Assembly: GCF_030717955.1 (NCBI RefSeq)
Contig: NZ_JAUZVY010000001.1
Location: 124,001 to 188,000, forward strand
Direction of reading: 5' to 3'
Length of the DNA: 64,000 nucleotides
Source of the DNA: Alkalimonas delamerensis
GTDB taxonomy: Bacteria; Pseudomonadota; Gammaproteobacteria; Enterobacterales; Alteromonadaceae
Part shown: piece by piece, positions 24,286 through 33,549 of the stretch
Layout: each line of letters starts with the position of its first letter
Position numbering within the stretch: the stretch's first letter is position 1
Notes under the pieces: generated by a model
Databases searched by the model: none
Told to the model about the DNA's origin: nothing
What the model saw: the letters and a program-made list of their open reading frames with translations, nothing else
Position numbers and translations under genes: made by a program

Positions 24286-25647
24286 TTAGTGATCGTGGTG
24301 ATCGTCAGCGGGCTCAGCAACCCCCAACCAGGTGATCAGTGCCGGCTCGAAATCCAGCTCAATGCGCTCGACCGTCAGGCTGTGCAAGTCGACCATCACC
24401 AATTCTTTCGCGACCGGATCGGTCAGGTAAATGGTTTCATTTTGCTGATTCACGGCAATGCGCGGGCGGTTGTTGTTGTCGATGCTTTCAATCAGCGCCA
24501 AGCTGTCTTTCAGCGCAAAACCGGCATCCCAGTCAAAGACATGCAAGCTGCCGCTGCTGTCCAGTACCGCATAGTGCTCACCGTGGCCGTCGACTGCGGA
24601 GGCGATACGGGTGACCTCGGAGTCTCCACGCCAGTCCAGCTCGCGCATGGTGCCGTTTACGGCGTCGATGATCCAGATGGCCTGGCCGGCATAGCCAACA
24701 ACTTCATGTTGGTGCTTGTGGCCGCTGAAGCTGCCAATACGGCCGGTCAGGGCTTCATCGTTGGCAATTTTACTGGCTAAAAACTGGGTGCCACGCTGTT
24801 CTACCAGCAGCACGCCGTCGGCACAGCCAAACAGGGTGTAATCTGCAATGGAAAAGCTGCCATGCAAGCGATCGCAAGGCTCGGTAAAACGGATTTCAAA
24901 ATCGTAGTGGTCATCGTGGCGATGGTACAGCTCAACCTGAGTCGGTAAGGTGGTCGCGGTACCTGCTGCCCGGTAGGTGGTGAGCAGGTAATCACCGCGC
25001 ACCTCAGCGGTGCCGTGTTGGTCGATATCCAGTGTCAGGCTGGCACCGATGCGGCCATGGGCCAGGTCGTGATCGCTAAATACGGCAACTGCTGCGTTTT
25101 GCTGCGGATCGGCGTAGCCATCGTAAAACAGAGCCGCCAGACCCTCGTGTGCTTCGTAGTGGGTTGGGGCTGGGCCTTCCAGTTGAAAGCTCAGCATGGC
25201 AGGCGCCTGTACATAGTCGTGCATGTGATCGCCATGATCTTCCTGCCACTGGCCACCATCCAGCAGCTGGGTGATGTTGTCGCTACGTTGGTTCAGCAAC
25301 GCAAAGCGAAAACCGGGGCTGGCGAAAAGTTGGGAGACTTCATGCTCGGTTTCCAGTTCGGCAATGATGTCGTTGTCATGCAAGTCAAACACATAGACAT
25401 GATGATGGCTGTGATCGTGGTCATGCTCATCGTCGTGATGTGGCGCCGCTGTGATGATCAGCCGGCCCCCTTCGGTGCTGTGGTGGTCGTGATCATGGCC
25501 ATGATCGTGGCCGTGATCATGCCCATGGTCATGAGAGTCATCGGCAACGGTGTCCAAATAGGTATGGCTGTCGTTGCAACCGGTAAGTAACAAGCCACTG
25601 GCCAAAGCCAGACCAGCCGCCAGCGGGAAAGAGGTGGATGTACGCAC
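24286..25647 (-). CDS. Histidine-rich periplasmic zinc metallochaperone lipoprotein, AztD-like
   Basis: A 453-residue lipoprotein: lipobox LLLTGC (Cys24), then a His/Asp repeat tract (HDHGHDHGHDHGHDHDHH at about 40-57, and a second cluster near 70-85) and a predicted beta-propeller. EDHGDHMHDYVQAP (about 134) and FGCADGVLL (about 273), paired with an earlier cysteine, match features I recall from AztD, which feeds zinc to the AztC binding protein. No aztABC genes are in this window. GTG start at 25647 with GGAG seven bases upstream. A near-consensus Zur box lies 25 bp before the start, so expression under zinc starvation is expected. It interrupts the usual prmA-dusB order. Confidence 0.78.
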   Translation of the reverse strand: MRTSTSFPLAAGLALASGLLLTGCNDSHTYLDTVADDSHDHGHDHGHDHGHDHDHHSTEGGRLIITAAPHHDDEHDHDHSHHHVYVFDLHDNDIIAELETEHEVSQLFASPGFRFALLNQRSDNITQLLDGGQWQEDHGDHMHDYVQAPAMLSFQLEGPAPTHYEAHEGLAALFYDGYADPQQNAAVAVFSDHDLAHGRIGASLTLDIDQHGTAEVRGDYLLTTYRAAGTATTLPTQVELYHRHDDHYDFEIRFTEPCDRLHGSFSIADYTLFGCADGVLLVEQRGTQFLASKIANDEALTGRIGSFSGHKHQHEVVGYAGQAIWIIDAVNGTMRELDWRGDSEVTRIASAVDGHGEHYAVLDSSGSLHVFDWDAGFALKDSLALIESIDNNNRPRIAVNQQNETIYLTDPVAKELVMVDLHSLTVERIELDFEPALITWLGVAEPADDHHDH

Positions 25648-25671
25648 AACAAATCTCCATAGTCAGGTTAT

Positions 25672-25694
25672 GATTTGTTATAACATAACATTAA
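25672..25694 (-). promoter_or_regulatory. Zur box upstream of the AztD-like gene
   Basis: The core TGTTATAACATAACA (25676-25690) differs by one base from the enterobacterial Zur core TGTTATANTATAACA, and the flanks (GATT- and -TTAA) also fit. It sits 25 bp before the GTG start, over the likely promoter. In the family Zur represses when zinc is sufficient. Confidence 0.8.
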
Positions 25695-25765
25695 ATGCTT
25701 GGTGCTGACCAGCTCTTTGGCCGCTGTTTTGTGGCCATTGAGCGGTGATTCGGTCGGGTGTCTGT

Positions 25766-26650
25766 TTACGCTTGGTGTTTGATGGCGCTCAATCGGACCC
25801 ATTCATCCAGTTCAACCACAGGGTCAAAGTCAAAACGGTCGCGGTAAGCTGCCATCACCTGTTCGGCCTGCTGCGGTAAAATGCCCGACATCACCAGGTT
25901 GCCGCCGGGGCGCACATAGTCGGCGATGATGCCATTCAGCTCCGTCAGCGGGCCGGCCAGAATATTGGCCACCACCACATCGGCGCTTAAGCTGGGCTGG
26001 TCTTTCGGCAGGTACAGCTCCAGTTTATCGGCCACGCCATTGCGCTCGGCATTGGCCAGGCTGGCCTGAATGGCCTGCGGGTCGATGTCAATGCCGACCA
26101 CCCGCTTCGCCCCCAGCTTTAAAGCAGCAATGGCCAGAATGCCGGAGCCGCAGCCAAAGTCGACCACGGTTTGCTCGGGGCGGATCTGTGCATCCAGCCA
26201 CTGCATGCACAGGGCGGTGGTCGGGTGGGTGCCGGTGCCAAAGGCAATGCCCGGATCCAGCAGCACGTTGATGGCGCTGGGATCCGGAATGTCGCGCCAA
26301 CTGGGGCAGACCCAGAGCCGCTCGCCAAACTGGATAGGATGAAAATTGTCCATCCATTCCCGCTCCCAGTCTTTGTCTTCCAGCTGCTCCAGCTTGTAGG
26401 ACAGGCCCTGTTTAAACAGGCTGGTTTGTTTTAGGTGGGTCAGCACCTGCTGCATCGGGTGATCGGCTTCAAACAGCCCCATCACCGTGGTGTCTTGCCA
26501 GTACAGCACCTCACCGGGCAAAGGTTCGTAAATCGGGGTATCTTTGCTGTCAATAAAGGTCACGGCCTGAGCGCCCCAACCAATCAACATGTCACTGACT
26601 TGCTCGGCATGGTGTTCGGTGGTTTGAATGCGAAGTTGGATCCAGGGCAT
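25766..26650 (-). CDS. prmA: Ribosomal protein L11 methyltransferase
   Basis: A 294-residue SAM-dependent enzyme that trimethylates L11. The N-terminal substrate-recognition domain (about 1-55) begins PWIQLRIQTTEHHAEQVSD. The Rossmann fold carries VVDFGCGSGILAIAALKLGA (about 161-180), GIDIDPQAI (about 185) and the catalytic-loop motif NILAGPL (about 229). DPGIAFGTGTHPTT precedes the SAM site, as in known PrmA. It lies downstream of accC but beyond a terminator. Length is normal. Confidence 0.96.
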   Translation of the reverse strand: MPWIQLRIQTTEHHAEQVSDMLIGWGAQAVTFIDSKDTPIYEPLPGEVLYWQDTTVMGLFEADHPMQQVLTHLKQTSLFKQGLSYKLEQLEDKDWEREWMDNFHPIQFGERLWVCPSWRDIPDPSAINVLLDPGIAFGTGTHPTTALCMQWLDAQIRPEQTVVDFGCGSGILAIAALKLGAKRVVGIDIDPQAIQASLANAERNGVADKLELYLPKDQPSLSADVVVANILAGPLTELNGIIADYVRPGGNLVMSGILPQQAEQVMAAYRDRFDFDPVVELDEWVRLSAIKHQA

Positions 26651-26722
26651 GAGGGGTCTCGGCGTTGTGCTAAAAACGGTATTCTATCACCCGCAACCAA
26701 AAAGCGGAAAAAAGCCTGCACT

Positions 26723-26754
26723 TAAAAACAAAACAGGCTCCGCAGAGCCTGTTT
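26723..26754 (-). terminator. Intrinsic terminator after accC
   Basis: AAACAGGCTC / GAGCCTGTTT (10 bp, loop CGCA) is followed on the minus strand by a T-rich run. It ends the aroQ-accB-accC unit before prmA. Confidence 0.86.
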
Positions 26755-26775
26755 CAAAAGGAGTGAGTGCCCGGC

Positions 26776-28116
<1,341 letters not shown>

Positions 28117-28132
28117 AGGATAGGCCTTTTGC

Positions 28133-28588
28133 TTATTCGATAATCACCAGAGGCTGGTCAAACTCTACCGGCTCACCGTCCTGAACCAGGATTTCTTTCA
28201 CCACACCGGCTTTGTCGGACTGGATCTGGTTCATCATTTTCATCGCTTCCACGATGCAGATCGTATCGCCGACTTTGACGCTTTGACCCACTTCAACAAA
28301 GGGCTTGGCGGTTGGTGACGGAGCCCGGTAGAAAGAGCCGACCATTGGCGAGCGGACCTGGTGCCCGCTTGGCTCTGGTGCTGCTGCAGGCGCTGAAGAC
28401 GCTGCTGGTGCGGCTGCCGCTGGGGCGGGTGCGGCCACTGGCGCCGGTGCTGCCGCATAGTGCAGCGGTTGCGGTGCGGTACTTTGCCGACTGATGCGAA
28501 CGGATTCTTCGCCCTCGGTAATTTCAAGTTCAGAAATGCCGGACTCTTCGACCAGCTCAATCAGTTTTTTAATTTTTCTAATGTCCAT
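28133..28588 (-). CDS. accB: Biotin carboxyl carrier protein of acetyl-CoA carboxylase
   Basis: A 151-residue protein. The N-terminal MDIRKIKKLIELVEESGI is followed by an Ala/Pro-rich flexible linker (about 40-75) and a biotinyl domain (about 78-151), with the biotinylated lysine in VEAMKMMN (about residue 117). It carries carboxybiotin from AccC to the carboxyltransferase. It lies between aroQ (19 bp upstream) and accC, the common gammaproteobacterial order. Confidence 0.97.
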   Translation of the reverse strand: MDIRKIKKLIELVEESGISELEITEGEESVRISRQSTAPQPLHYAAAPAPVAAPAPAAAAPAASSAPAAAPEPSGHQVRSPMVGSFYRAPSPTAKPFVEVGQSVKVGDTICIVEAMKMMNQIQSDKAGVVKEILVQDGEPVEFDQPLVIIE

Positions 28589-28607
28589 AAAGGTTTAACC
28601 TGTCATT

Positions 28608-29066
28608 CTAGGTGGATGGATTGGATGCGATGTACGACACGGCCGCCTCAATGGCAAAGCGATAGCCCTGTGGCCCCAGACCACAGATCACGCCTTTGGC
28701 AATGTCGGAAAGATACGAGTGTTGCCGGAAGGGTTCCCGGGCATGCACATTGCTTAAGTGTACTTCGATGCAGGGAATGGCCACCGCCAGCAGCGCATCA
28801 CGCAGCGCAACGCTGGTGTGGGTGAAGGCGCCGGGGTTGATGATGATAAAGTCAACCTGGCCCAAGCTTTGGTGAATACGGTCAATCAGCGCATGCTCGG
28901 CATTGCTCTGAAAGTGACTGAGCTCTGCCTGTTGTGTCTGGGCAAAGGCGTCCAGTTGCGCCACCAGCTCAGCCAGGGTTTGCCGGCCATAGACCTCAGG
29001 CTCCCGTACCCCCAGCATGTTCAGGTTTGGACCATTTAACAACAAAATCCGGGTTTTATTCACCAT
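28608..29066 (-). CDS. aroQ: 3-dehydroquinate dehydratase, type II
   Basis: A 152-residue type II dehydroquinase of the shikimate pathway. It has LNGPNLNMLGVREPEVYG at the N-terminus (catalytic Tyr at the end of this block), NPGAFTHTSVALRDAL (about 75, catalytic His/Asn site) and EVHLSNVHAREPFR (about 98). I take ATG 29066 (M-V-N-K-T-R); GTG at 29075, three codons upstream, is an alternative. It heads the aroQ-accB-accC operon. Confidence 0.95.
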   Translation of the reverse strand: MVNKTRILLLNGPNLNMLGVREPEVYGRQTLAELVAQLDAFAQTQQAELSHFQSNAEHALIDRIHQSLGQVDFIIINPGAFTHTSVALRDALLAVAIPCIEVHLSNVHAREPFRQHSYLSDIAKGVICGLGPQGYRFAIEAAVSYIASNPST

Positions 29067-29222
29067 AAGCTGCACATATCCTGCACGTTCACGTTTGTTG
29101 TTTCCATTATGCCTGAAGCTGCCAGAATAAACAGCAGCCTGAAGCTTTCGATGGTCAAAACGTGCGCTTGGTTTCGATTTAACGGCTTATTATAGTGAAA
29201 TCGTGACAAATGGCAGCAAAAT

Positions 29223-29251
29223 ACTGGTCTAATCAGCAGGAAAAGACCAGT
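29223..29251. repeat. Inverted repeat between aroQ and dsbD
   Basis: The perfect 8-bp arms ACTGGTCT and AGACCAGT are 13 bp apart. Read on the minus strand the hairpin is followed by ATTTTG, so it may be a weak terminator for dsbD; an operator for aroQ is the alternative. Confidence 0.45.
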
Positions 29252-29287
29252 GTGCTGTCTTGGGGCTTAGCGCTTGAAGACGAGGCT

Positions 29288-31069
29288 TTAGTCCAGAATG
29301 GCGGCCAGGTGCCGGCCGAAAGGCCGGGCTGCCATAAAGCCGGTCACCCGCGACTGCGTCAGCTCCTTGCCTTCGGCATCGAAGAACAACAGGGTGGGTA
29401 GGCCCAGCACCTGATAACGGTCGAGCAGCTGCTGGTCGGCGCGCGTCATGCGGGTCACGTCCACTTTCAGCAACACCATTTGTTGCAAGTAGGGTTGGAC
29501 CTGGTCGGACGGAAAGGTCAGCAGCTCAAACTCTTTGCATGCGACGCACCACTCGGCGTAGAAATCCAGCACCACATGCTGGCCATTGGCTTTGGCTTCG
29601 GCCAGCGCCTGCTCCAGCTCGGCCTGATCGGCCAGTAAGCGGAACTGGCCGGGCAGCTGTTGGCCTGCTGTCGTTTGCGCTGCAACAGTGCCAGAGGATT
29701 GCGGCCAGAGCAGCTGCACATTGATCAGCACGGTCAGGATCACCAGCAGTTGGGCCGGCAACCAGAGCGCGCTGCGGGCTTTGGCATTGCTCAGCTGCTG
29801 CGACACATAATGCAGGTAGTAGGCGGCACTCAGCGCCAGCAAGCTACCGAGCAGCAGGGTTACCCAGCCGGGCACAAAACGATCCAATAACCAGACCGGC
29901 ACCGCCAGCAGCAAAAAGCCGAAGATGTTTTTCACCGCGTACATCCACTGACCGGCTTTGGGCAACAACTTGGCCCCCGAGCTGCCCAGAAGCAGCAGTG
30001 GCAAGCCCATGCCCAAGCTGAGCACATAGAGGGTAATGGCCCCGCGCAGCAAGTCGCCGCTTTGTGCTACATAAATTAATGCCGCCGTTAACGGCGCCGT
30101 GGTGCAGGGTGAGGCAATCAGCCCCGACAGGCTGCCCATCACAAAGGCGCCTTTGCTGGAGCCTCGTTGTTGCTTGTTGCTGATGGCTGCTACTTTGGCT
30201 TGCCAGGCGCTGGGTAGACTAAAATTCAGCGCACCAAACATCGCCAGCGCCAGTAACACAAACAGCAGGCTCACGACCAGCAGAATGGCCGGGTGTTGCA
30301 GCATGGCCTGAAAACGAACCCCCAGGCTGGCAATCACTAGGCCAAGCAGGGCATAGGTCAGCGCCATGCCCTGGACATAGGCAAAGGACAGGGTAAAGGC
30401 TTTTTTATTGGATAAATCCTTGCCCTGGCCGACGATGATGCTGGATAAAATCGGGTACATTGGAAAGACGCAAGGGGTAAAGGCCAGCCCCAGCCCCAGC
30501 AGGAAAAACACCCCCAGCGTCAGCAAAAAACCAGAGCCGGCTAAGCGCTCGGCCAGAGTATTCTGGCTGGAAACCGGTGCCGTACCAGCACCGCCCGCAG
30601 CAATCGGCTCTGCTGCACCAGTCGCTCCAGTCGGGCTTAACGGCACTGTCTTGGTGGTCGGAGGGTAGCAAAAGCCTGCTTCGGCACAGCCCTGGTAACG
30701 GATCCTCAGCTCTGCGTCTTCACCAATGTCGGATAACGGCAAGCGCAAAATAACCTGGTGGTAGTAGACATCGGTGACGCCGAAGAATTCATCTTCAATG
30801 GTCATGGCGGCCGGGTAGGTCGGATGCGAGAAGCTGACGGCGATGCCGGCAAACTGAAACTGCTCTTTGTACAGGTAGTAACCGTCGGCGATGGTCCAGC
30901 TGAGCATCAGCTCGTCGTCGTTCTGACGAAAATCAAACACAAAGGCATCATCAACCGGTAAAAAACGGGACGACTCGCCGGTCAGGCTGGCCAGAATGCT
31001 GTCCTGCGCCTGGACGGGAAGCAGCGTCAGCCAAAGCAGCGCTACACAACTTAATAAAGCTCTTAACAT
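29288..31069 (-). CDS. dsbD: Thiol:disulfide interchange protein DsbD
   Basis: A 593-residue inner-membrane reductant carrier. It has a signal peptide (1-21), an N-terminal periplasmic domain with the cysteine pair in CAEAGFCYPP (about 109-115), an eight-helix membrane domain (about 185-460; CVFPMYPILSS and SPCTTAPL hold the redox cysteines), and a C-terminal thioredoxin-like domain with EWCVACKEFE (about 510). It passes electrons from cytoplasmic thioredoxin to DsbC and cytochrome c maturation proteins. It is divergent from groES with 225 bp between. Full length for the family. Confidence 0.95.
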   Translation of the reverse strand: MLRALLSCVALLWLTLLPVQAQDSILASLTGESSRFLPVDDAFVFDFRQNDDELMLSWTIADGYYLYKEQFQFAGIAVSFSHPTYPAAMTIEDEFFGVTDVYYHQVILRLPLSDIGEDAELRIRYQGCAEAGFCYPPTTKTVPLSPTGATGAAEPIAAGGAGTAPVSSQNTLAERLAGSGFLLTLGVFFLLGLGLAFTPCVFPMYPILSSIIVGQGKDLSNKKAFTLSFAYVQGMALTYALLGLVIASLGVRFQAMLQHPAILLVVSLLFVLLALAMFGALNFSLPSAWQAKVAAISNKQQRGSSKGAFVMGSLSGLIASPCTTAPLTAALIYVAQSGDLLRGAITLYVLSLGMGLPLLLLGSSGAKLLPKAGQWMYAVKNIFGFLLLAVPVWLLDRFVPGWVTLLLGSLLALSAAYYLHYVSQQLSNAKARSALWLPAQLLVILTVLINVQLLWPQSSGTVAAQTTAGQQLPGQFRLLADQAELEQALAEAKANGQHVVLDFYAEWCVACKEFELLTFPSDQVQPYLQQMVLLKVDVTRMTRADQQLLDRYQVLGLPTLLFFDAEGKELTQSRVTGFMAARPFGRHLAAILD

Positions 31070-31205
31070 CGGATCCTACTTCACGGTTTGCATGGTCACT
31101 GCCAGAGCATACGCCAACAAGATGCTTCTGGTCTGGTTCGAAGCGATACAATACCAGCCAGAGGCCACCATTAGCAAAATTGGCAAAAAAAAATTTCCAG
31201 GCCCC

Positions 31206-31235
31206 CTTGGATTCAGTTTTTGCTTACCCCATATA
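31206..31235 (+). promoter_or_regulatory. sigma32 (RpoH) promoter of groESL
   Basis: CTTGGAT (31206-31212) and CCCCATATA (31227-31235), 14 bp apart, closely match the heat-shock consensus CTTGAAA-13/15-CCCCATnT. It ends 59 bp before the groES ATG. There is no CIRCE repeat here. Confidence 0.83.
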
Positions 31236-31294
31236 GAGCGCAACCCTTTTTAACAACCCATGTTAAAACGCAAACTCGCTTTAGGAGATAGAGC

Positions 31295-31585
31295 ATGAAT
31301 ATTCGTCCTTTACATGATCGTGTCATCATCAAACGTCTGGAAGCTGAAACCAAATCAGCTGGCGGCATCGTGCTGACCGGCTCCGCCGCAGAAAAGTCAA
31401 CCCGTGGCGAAGTGGTTGCGGTTGGCAAAGGCCGTATTCTGGAGAATGGTGAAGTTCGTCCATTGGATGTTCAGGTCGGAGACAAAGTTTTGTTTGGTGC
31501 CTATGTTGAGCGCACCGAGAAAATTGATGGTGAAGAATACGTCATCGTAAAAGAAGACAGCATTCTGGGCGTGATCACTGAATAA
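31295..31585 (+). CDS. groES: Co-chaperonin GroES
   Basis: A 96-residue lid of the GroEL chamber. It starts NIRPLHDRVIIKRLE, and the mobile loop TKSAGGIVLTGSAAEKSTRG (about 17-36) contacts GroEL. The ribosome site TAGGAG precedes the ATG. It is followed after 49 bp by groEL. It is the first gene of the heat-shock operon behind a sigma32-type promoter. Confidence 0.98.
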   Translation: MNIRPLHDRVIIKRLEAETKSAGGIVLTGSAAEKSTRGEVVAVGKGRILENGEVRPLDVQVGDKVLFGAYVERTEKIDGEEYVIVKEDSILGVITE

Positions 31586-31634
31586 GCAGTGCCCCCGTCG
31601 TAACCAACAGTTTAATTGAGGAAGGAATTGAAAA

Positions 31635-33278
31635 ATGGCAGCAAAAGAAGTTCGTTTTGGCGATGATGCTCGCAATAAAATGCTGAAAGGTGTCAACATC
31701 CTGGCCAACGCCGTTCGTGTGACTCTGGGCCCGAAAGGCCGCAATGTGATCCTGGATAAGTCCTTTGGTGCGCCTTTGATCACCAAAGATGGTGTTTCTG
31801 TCGCCAAAGAAATCGAGCTGGAAGACAAGTTCGAAAACATGGGCGCCCAGATGGTGAAAGAAGTTGCTTCTAAAGCCAACGACGAAGCCGGTGACGGCAC
31901 CACCACAGCCACTGTGCTGGCGCAAAGCATCATCAACGAAGGTGTCAAAGCCGTCGCTGCGGGCATGAACCCGATGGATCTGAAGCGCGGTATCGACAAA
32001 GCTGTGGTTGAAGCCGTTGCAGAGTTGAAAAATCTGTCTCAACCTTGTGCTGACAGCAAGTCAGTCGCTCAGGTCGGTACCATCTCTGCCAACTCCGATG
32101 CTGAAATCGGTCAGATCATCGCCGACGCGATGGACAAAGTGGGCAAAGAAGGCGTCATCACGGTTGAAGAAGGTCAGGCGCTGGCCAACGAGCTGGATGT
32201 GGTTGAAGGCATGCAGTTTGACCGTGGCTACCTGTCGCCTTACTTCATCAACAATCAGGAAGCCGGCCAGGTCGAGTTGGACAGCCCGTTCATCCTGAAT
32301 GTGGATAAGAAAATCTCCAACATCCGTGAGCTGTTGCCGGTGCTGGAAGGTGTGGCCAAAGCAGGCAAGCCGTTGTTGATCATCGCTGAAGATGTTGAAG
32401 GCGAAGCGCTGGCAACTCTGGTTGTCAACAACATGCGCGGCATCGTCAAAGTGGCTGCGGTCAAAGCGCCAGGCTTTGGTGACCGTCGTAAAGCCATGCT
32501 GCAGGACATCGCTGTACTGACCAACGGTACTGTGATCTCTGAAGAAATTGGTCTGGAGCTGGAAAAAGCCACGCTGGAAGACTTGGGCACAGCCAAGCGT
32601 GTGGTGATCACCAAAGACAACACCACCATCATTGATGGTGCCGGTGACGAAGACGCCATTGCTGGCCGCGTGAAGCAAATCCGTCAGCAAATCGAAGAAG
32701 CGACCTCAGATTACGACAAAGAAAAACTGCAAGAGCGCCTGGCCAAGCTGGCGGGTGGTGTTGCCGTGATCAAAGTCGGTGCGTCCACTGAAATCGAAAT
32801 GAAAGAGAAAAAAGCCCGCGTTGAAGACGCGCTGCACGCAACCCGTGCCGCCGTTGAAGAAGGCGTGGTCCCTGGCGGTGGTGTTGCTCTGGTCCGTGTT
32901 GCGGCCAAACTGAGCGCCCTGACAGCGGAAAACGAAGATCAGAACCACGGCATTAAAATCGCCCTGCGTGCGATGGAAGCGCCACTGCGTCAAATCGTCG
33001 CCAACGCCGGTGAAGAACCGTCTGTGGTCGTCAACAAAGTGAAAGATGGCTCTGGCAACTACGGTTACAACGCTGCCAACGAGACCTACGGCGACATGCT
33101 GGAAATGGGTATCCTGGACCCAACCAAAGTAACCCGTTCTGCACTGCAGTTCGCTGCTTCTGTCGGCTCTTTGATGATCACCACCGAGGCTATGGTGACT
33201 GAAATCCCTAAGGATGAGCCAGCAGCCCCGGATATGGGCGGCATGGGTGGTATGGGCGGCATGGGTGGCATGATGTGA
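31635..33278 (+). CDS. groEL: Chaperonin GroEL
   Basis: A 547-residue group I chaperonin with the usual N-terminus AAKEVRFGDDARNKMLKGVN, the ATP-binding VTLGPKGRNV and GDGTTTATVLAQ (about 86-97, essential Asp87), and the Gly-Gly-Met repeat tail. It folds non-native proteins inside a double heptameric ring with GroES. The length matches E. coli (548). GAGGAAGGA gives a strong ribosome site. Codon use is strongly biased, as expected for a highly expressed gene. Confidence 0.99.
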   Translation: MAAKEVRFGDDARNKMLKGVNILANAVRVTLGPKGRNVILDKSFGAPLITKDGVSVAKEIELEDKFENMGAQMVKEVASKANDEAGDGTTTATVLAQSIINEGVKAVAAGMNPMDLKRGIDKAVVEAVAELKNLSQPCADSKSVAQVGTISANSDAEIGQIIADAMDKVGKEGVITVEEGQALANELDVVEGMQFDRGYLSPYFINNQEAGQVELDSPFILNVDKKISNIRELLPVLEGVAKAGKPLLIIAEDVEGEALATLVVNNMRGIVKVAAVKAPGFGDRRKAMLQDIAVLTNGTVISEEIGLELEKATLEDLGTAKRVVITKDNTTIIDGAGDEDAIAGRVKQIRQQIEEATSDYDKEKLQERLAKLAGGVAVIKVGASTEIEMKEKKARVEDALHATRAAVEEGVVPGGGVALVRVAAKLSALTAENEDQNHGIKIALRAMEAPLRQIVANAGEEPSVVVNKVKDGSGNYGYNAANETYGDMLEMGILDPTKVTRSALQFAASVGSLMITTEAMVTEIPKDEPAAPDMGGMGGMGGMGGMM

Positions 33279-33305
33279 TGCACTCAGACCTCGTCTGACC
33301 TTGGA

Positions 33306-33338
33306 AAACCCGGCGCCAGTGCGCCGGGTTTTTCTTTT
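33306..33338 (+). terminator. Intrinsic terminator of groESL
   Basis: An 11-bp stem AAACCCGGCGC / GCGCCGGGTTT (loop CAGT) is followed by a T-rich run, 28 bp after the groEL stop. The 211 bp from here to the chemotaxis gene at 33550 show nothing I can assign. Confidence 0.9.
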
Positions 33339-33549
33339 TGACTGGCTGTAATTTGGTGATTTATTCGCCAGGCCTTATGGCTGCTCATTATCGATAAAAT
33401 GGATTATCTTAATCGATTTATTTCGTTGTATTCTGGATTATTGTTCAAATATTCTCCGCCCAAGTTCAGTCATGAACCATACAAACGTTGAGTGCATTAC
33501 CGCATTAGCGTTTCCTACCATTGGCTTTTAGCCGCCTTGAGTTTGCTCC

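Noticed and set aside
25490..25545. Tandem GATCATGGC-like DNA repeats suggesting a repeat element
   Set aside because: They encode the His-Asp-His-Gly tract of the AztD-like protein and are explained by it.
33360..33420. Possible sigma28 promoter (TCGATAA) ahead of the chemotaxis gene
   Set aside because: No matching TAAA -35 at the required spacing, and more than 150 bp from the start codon.
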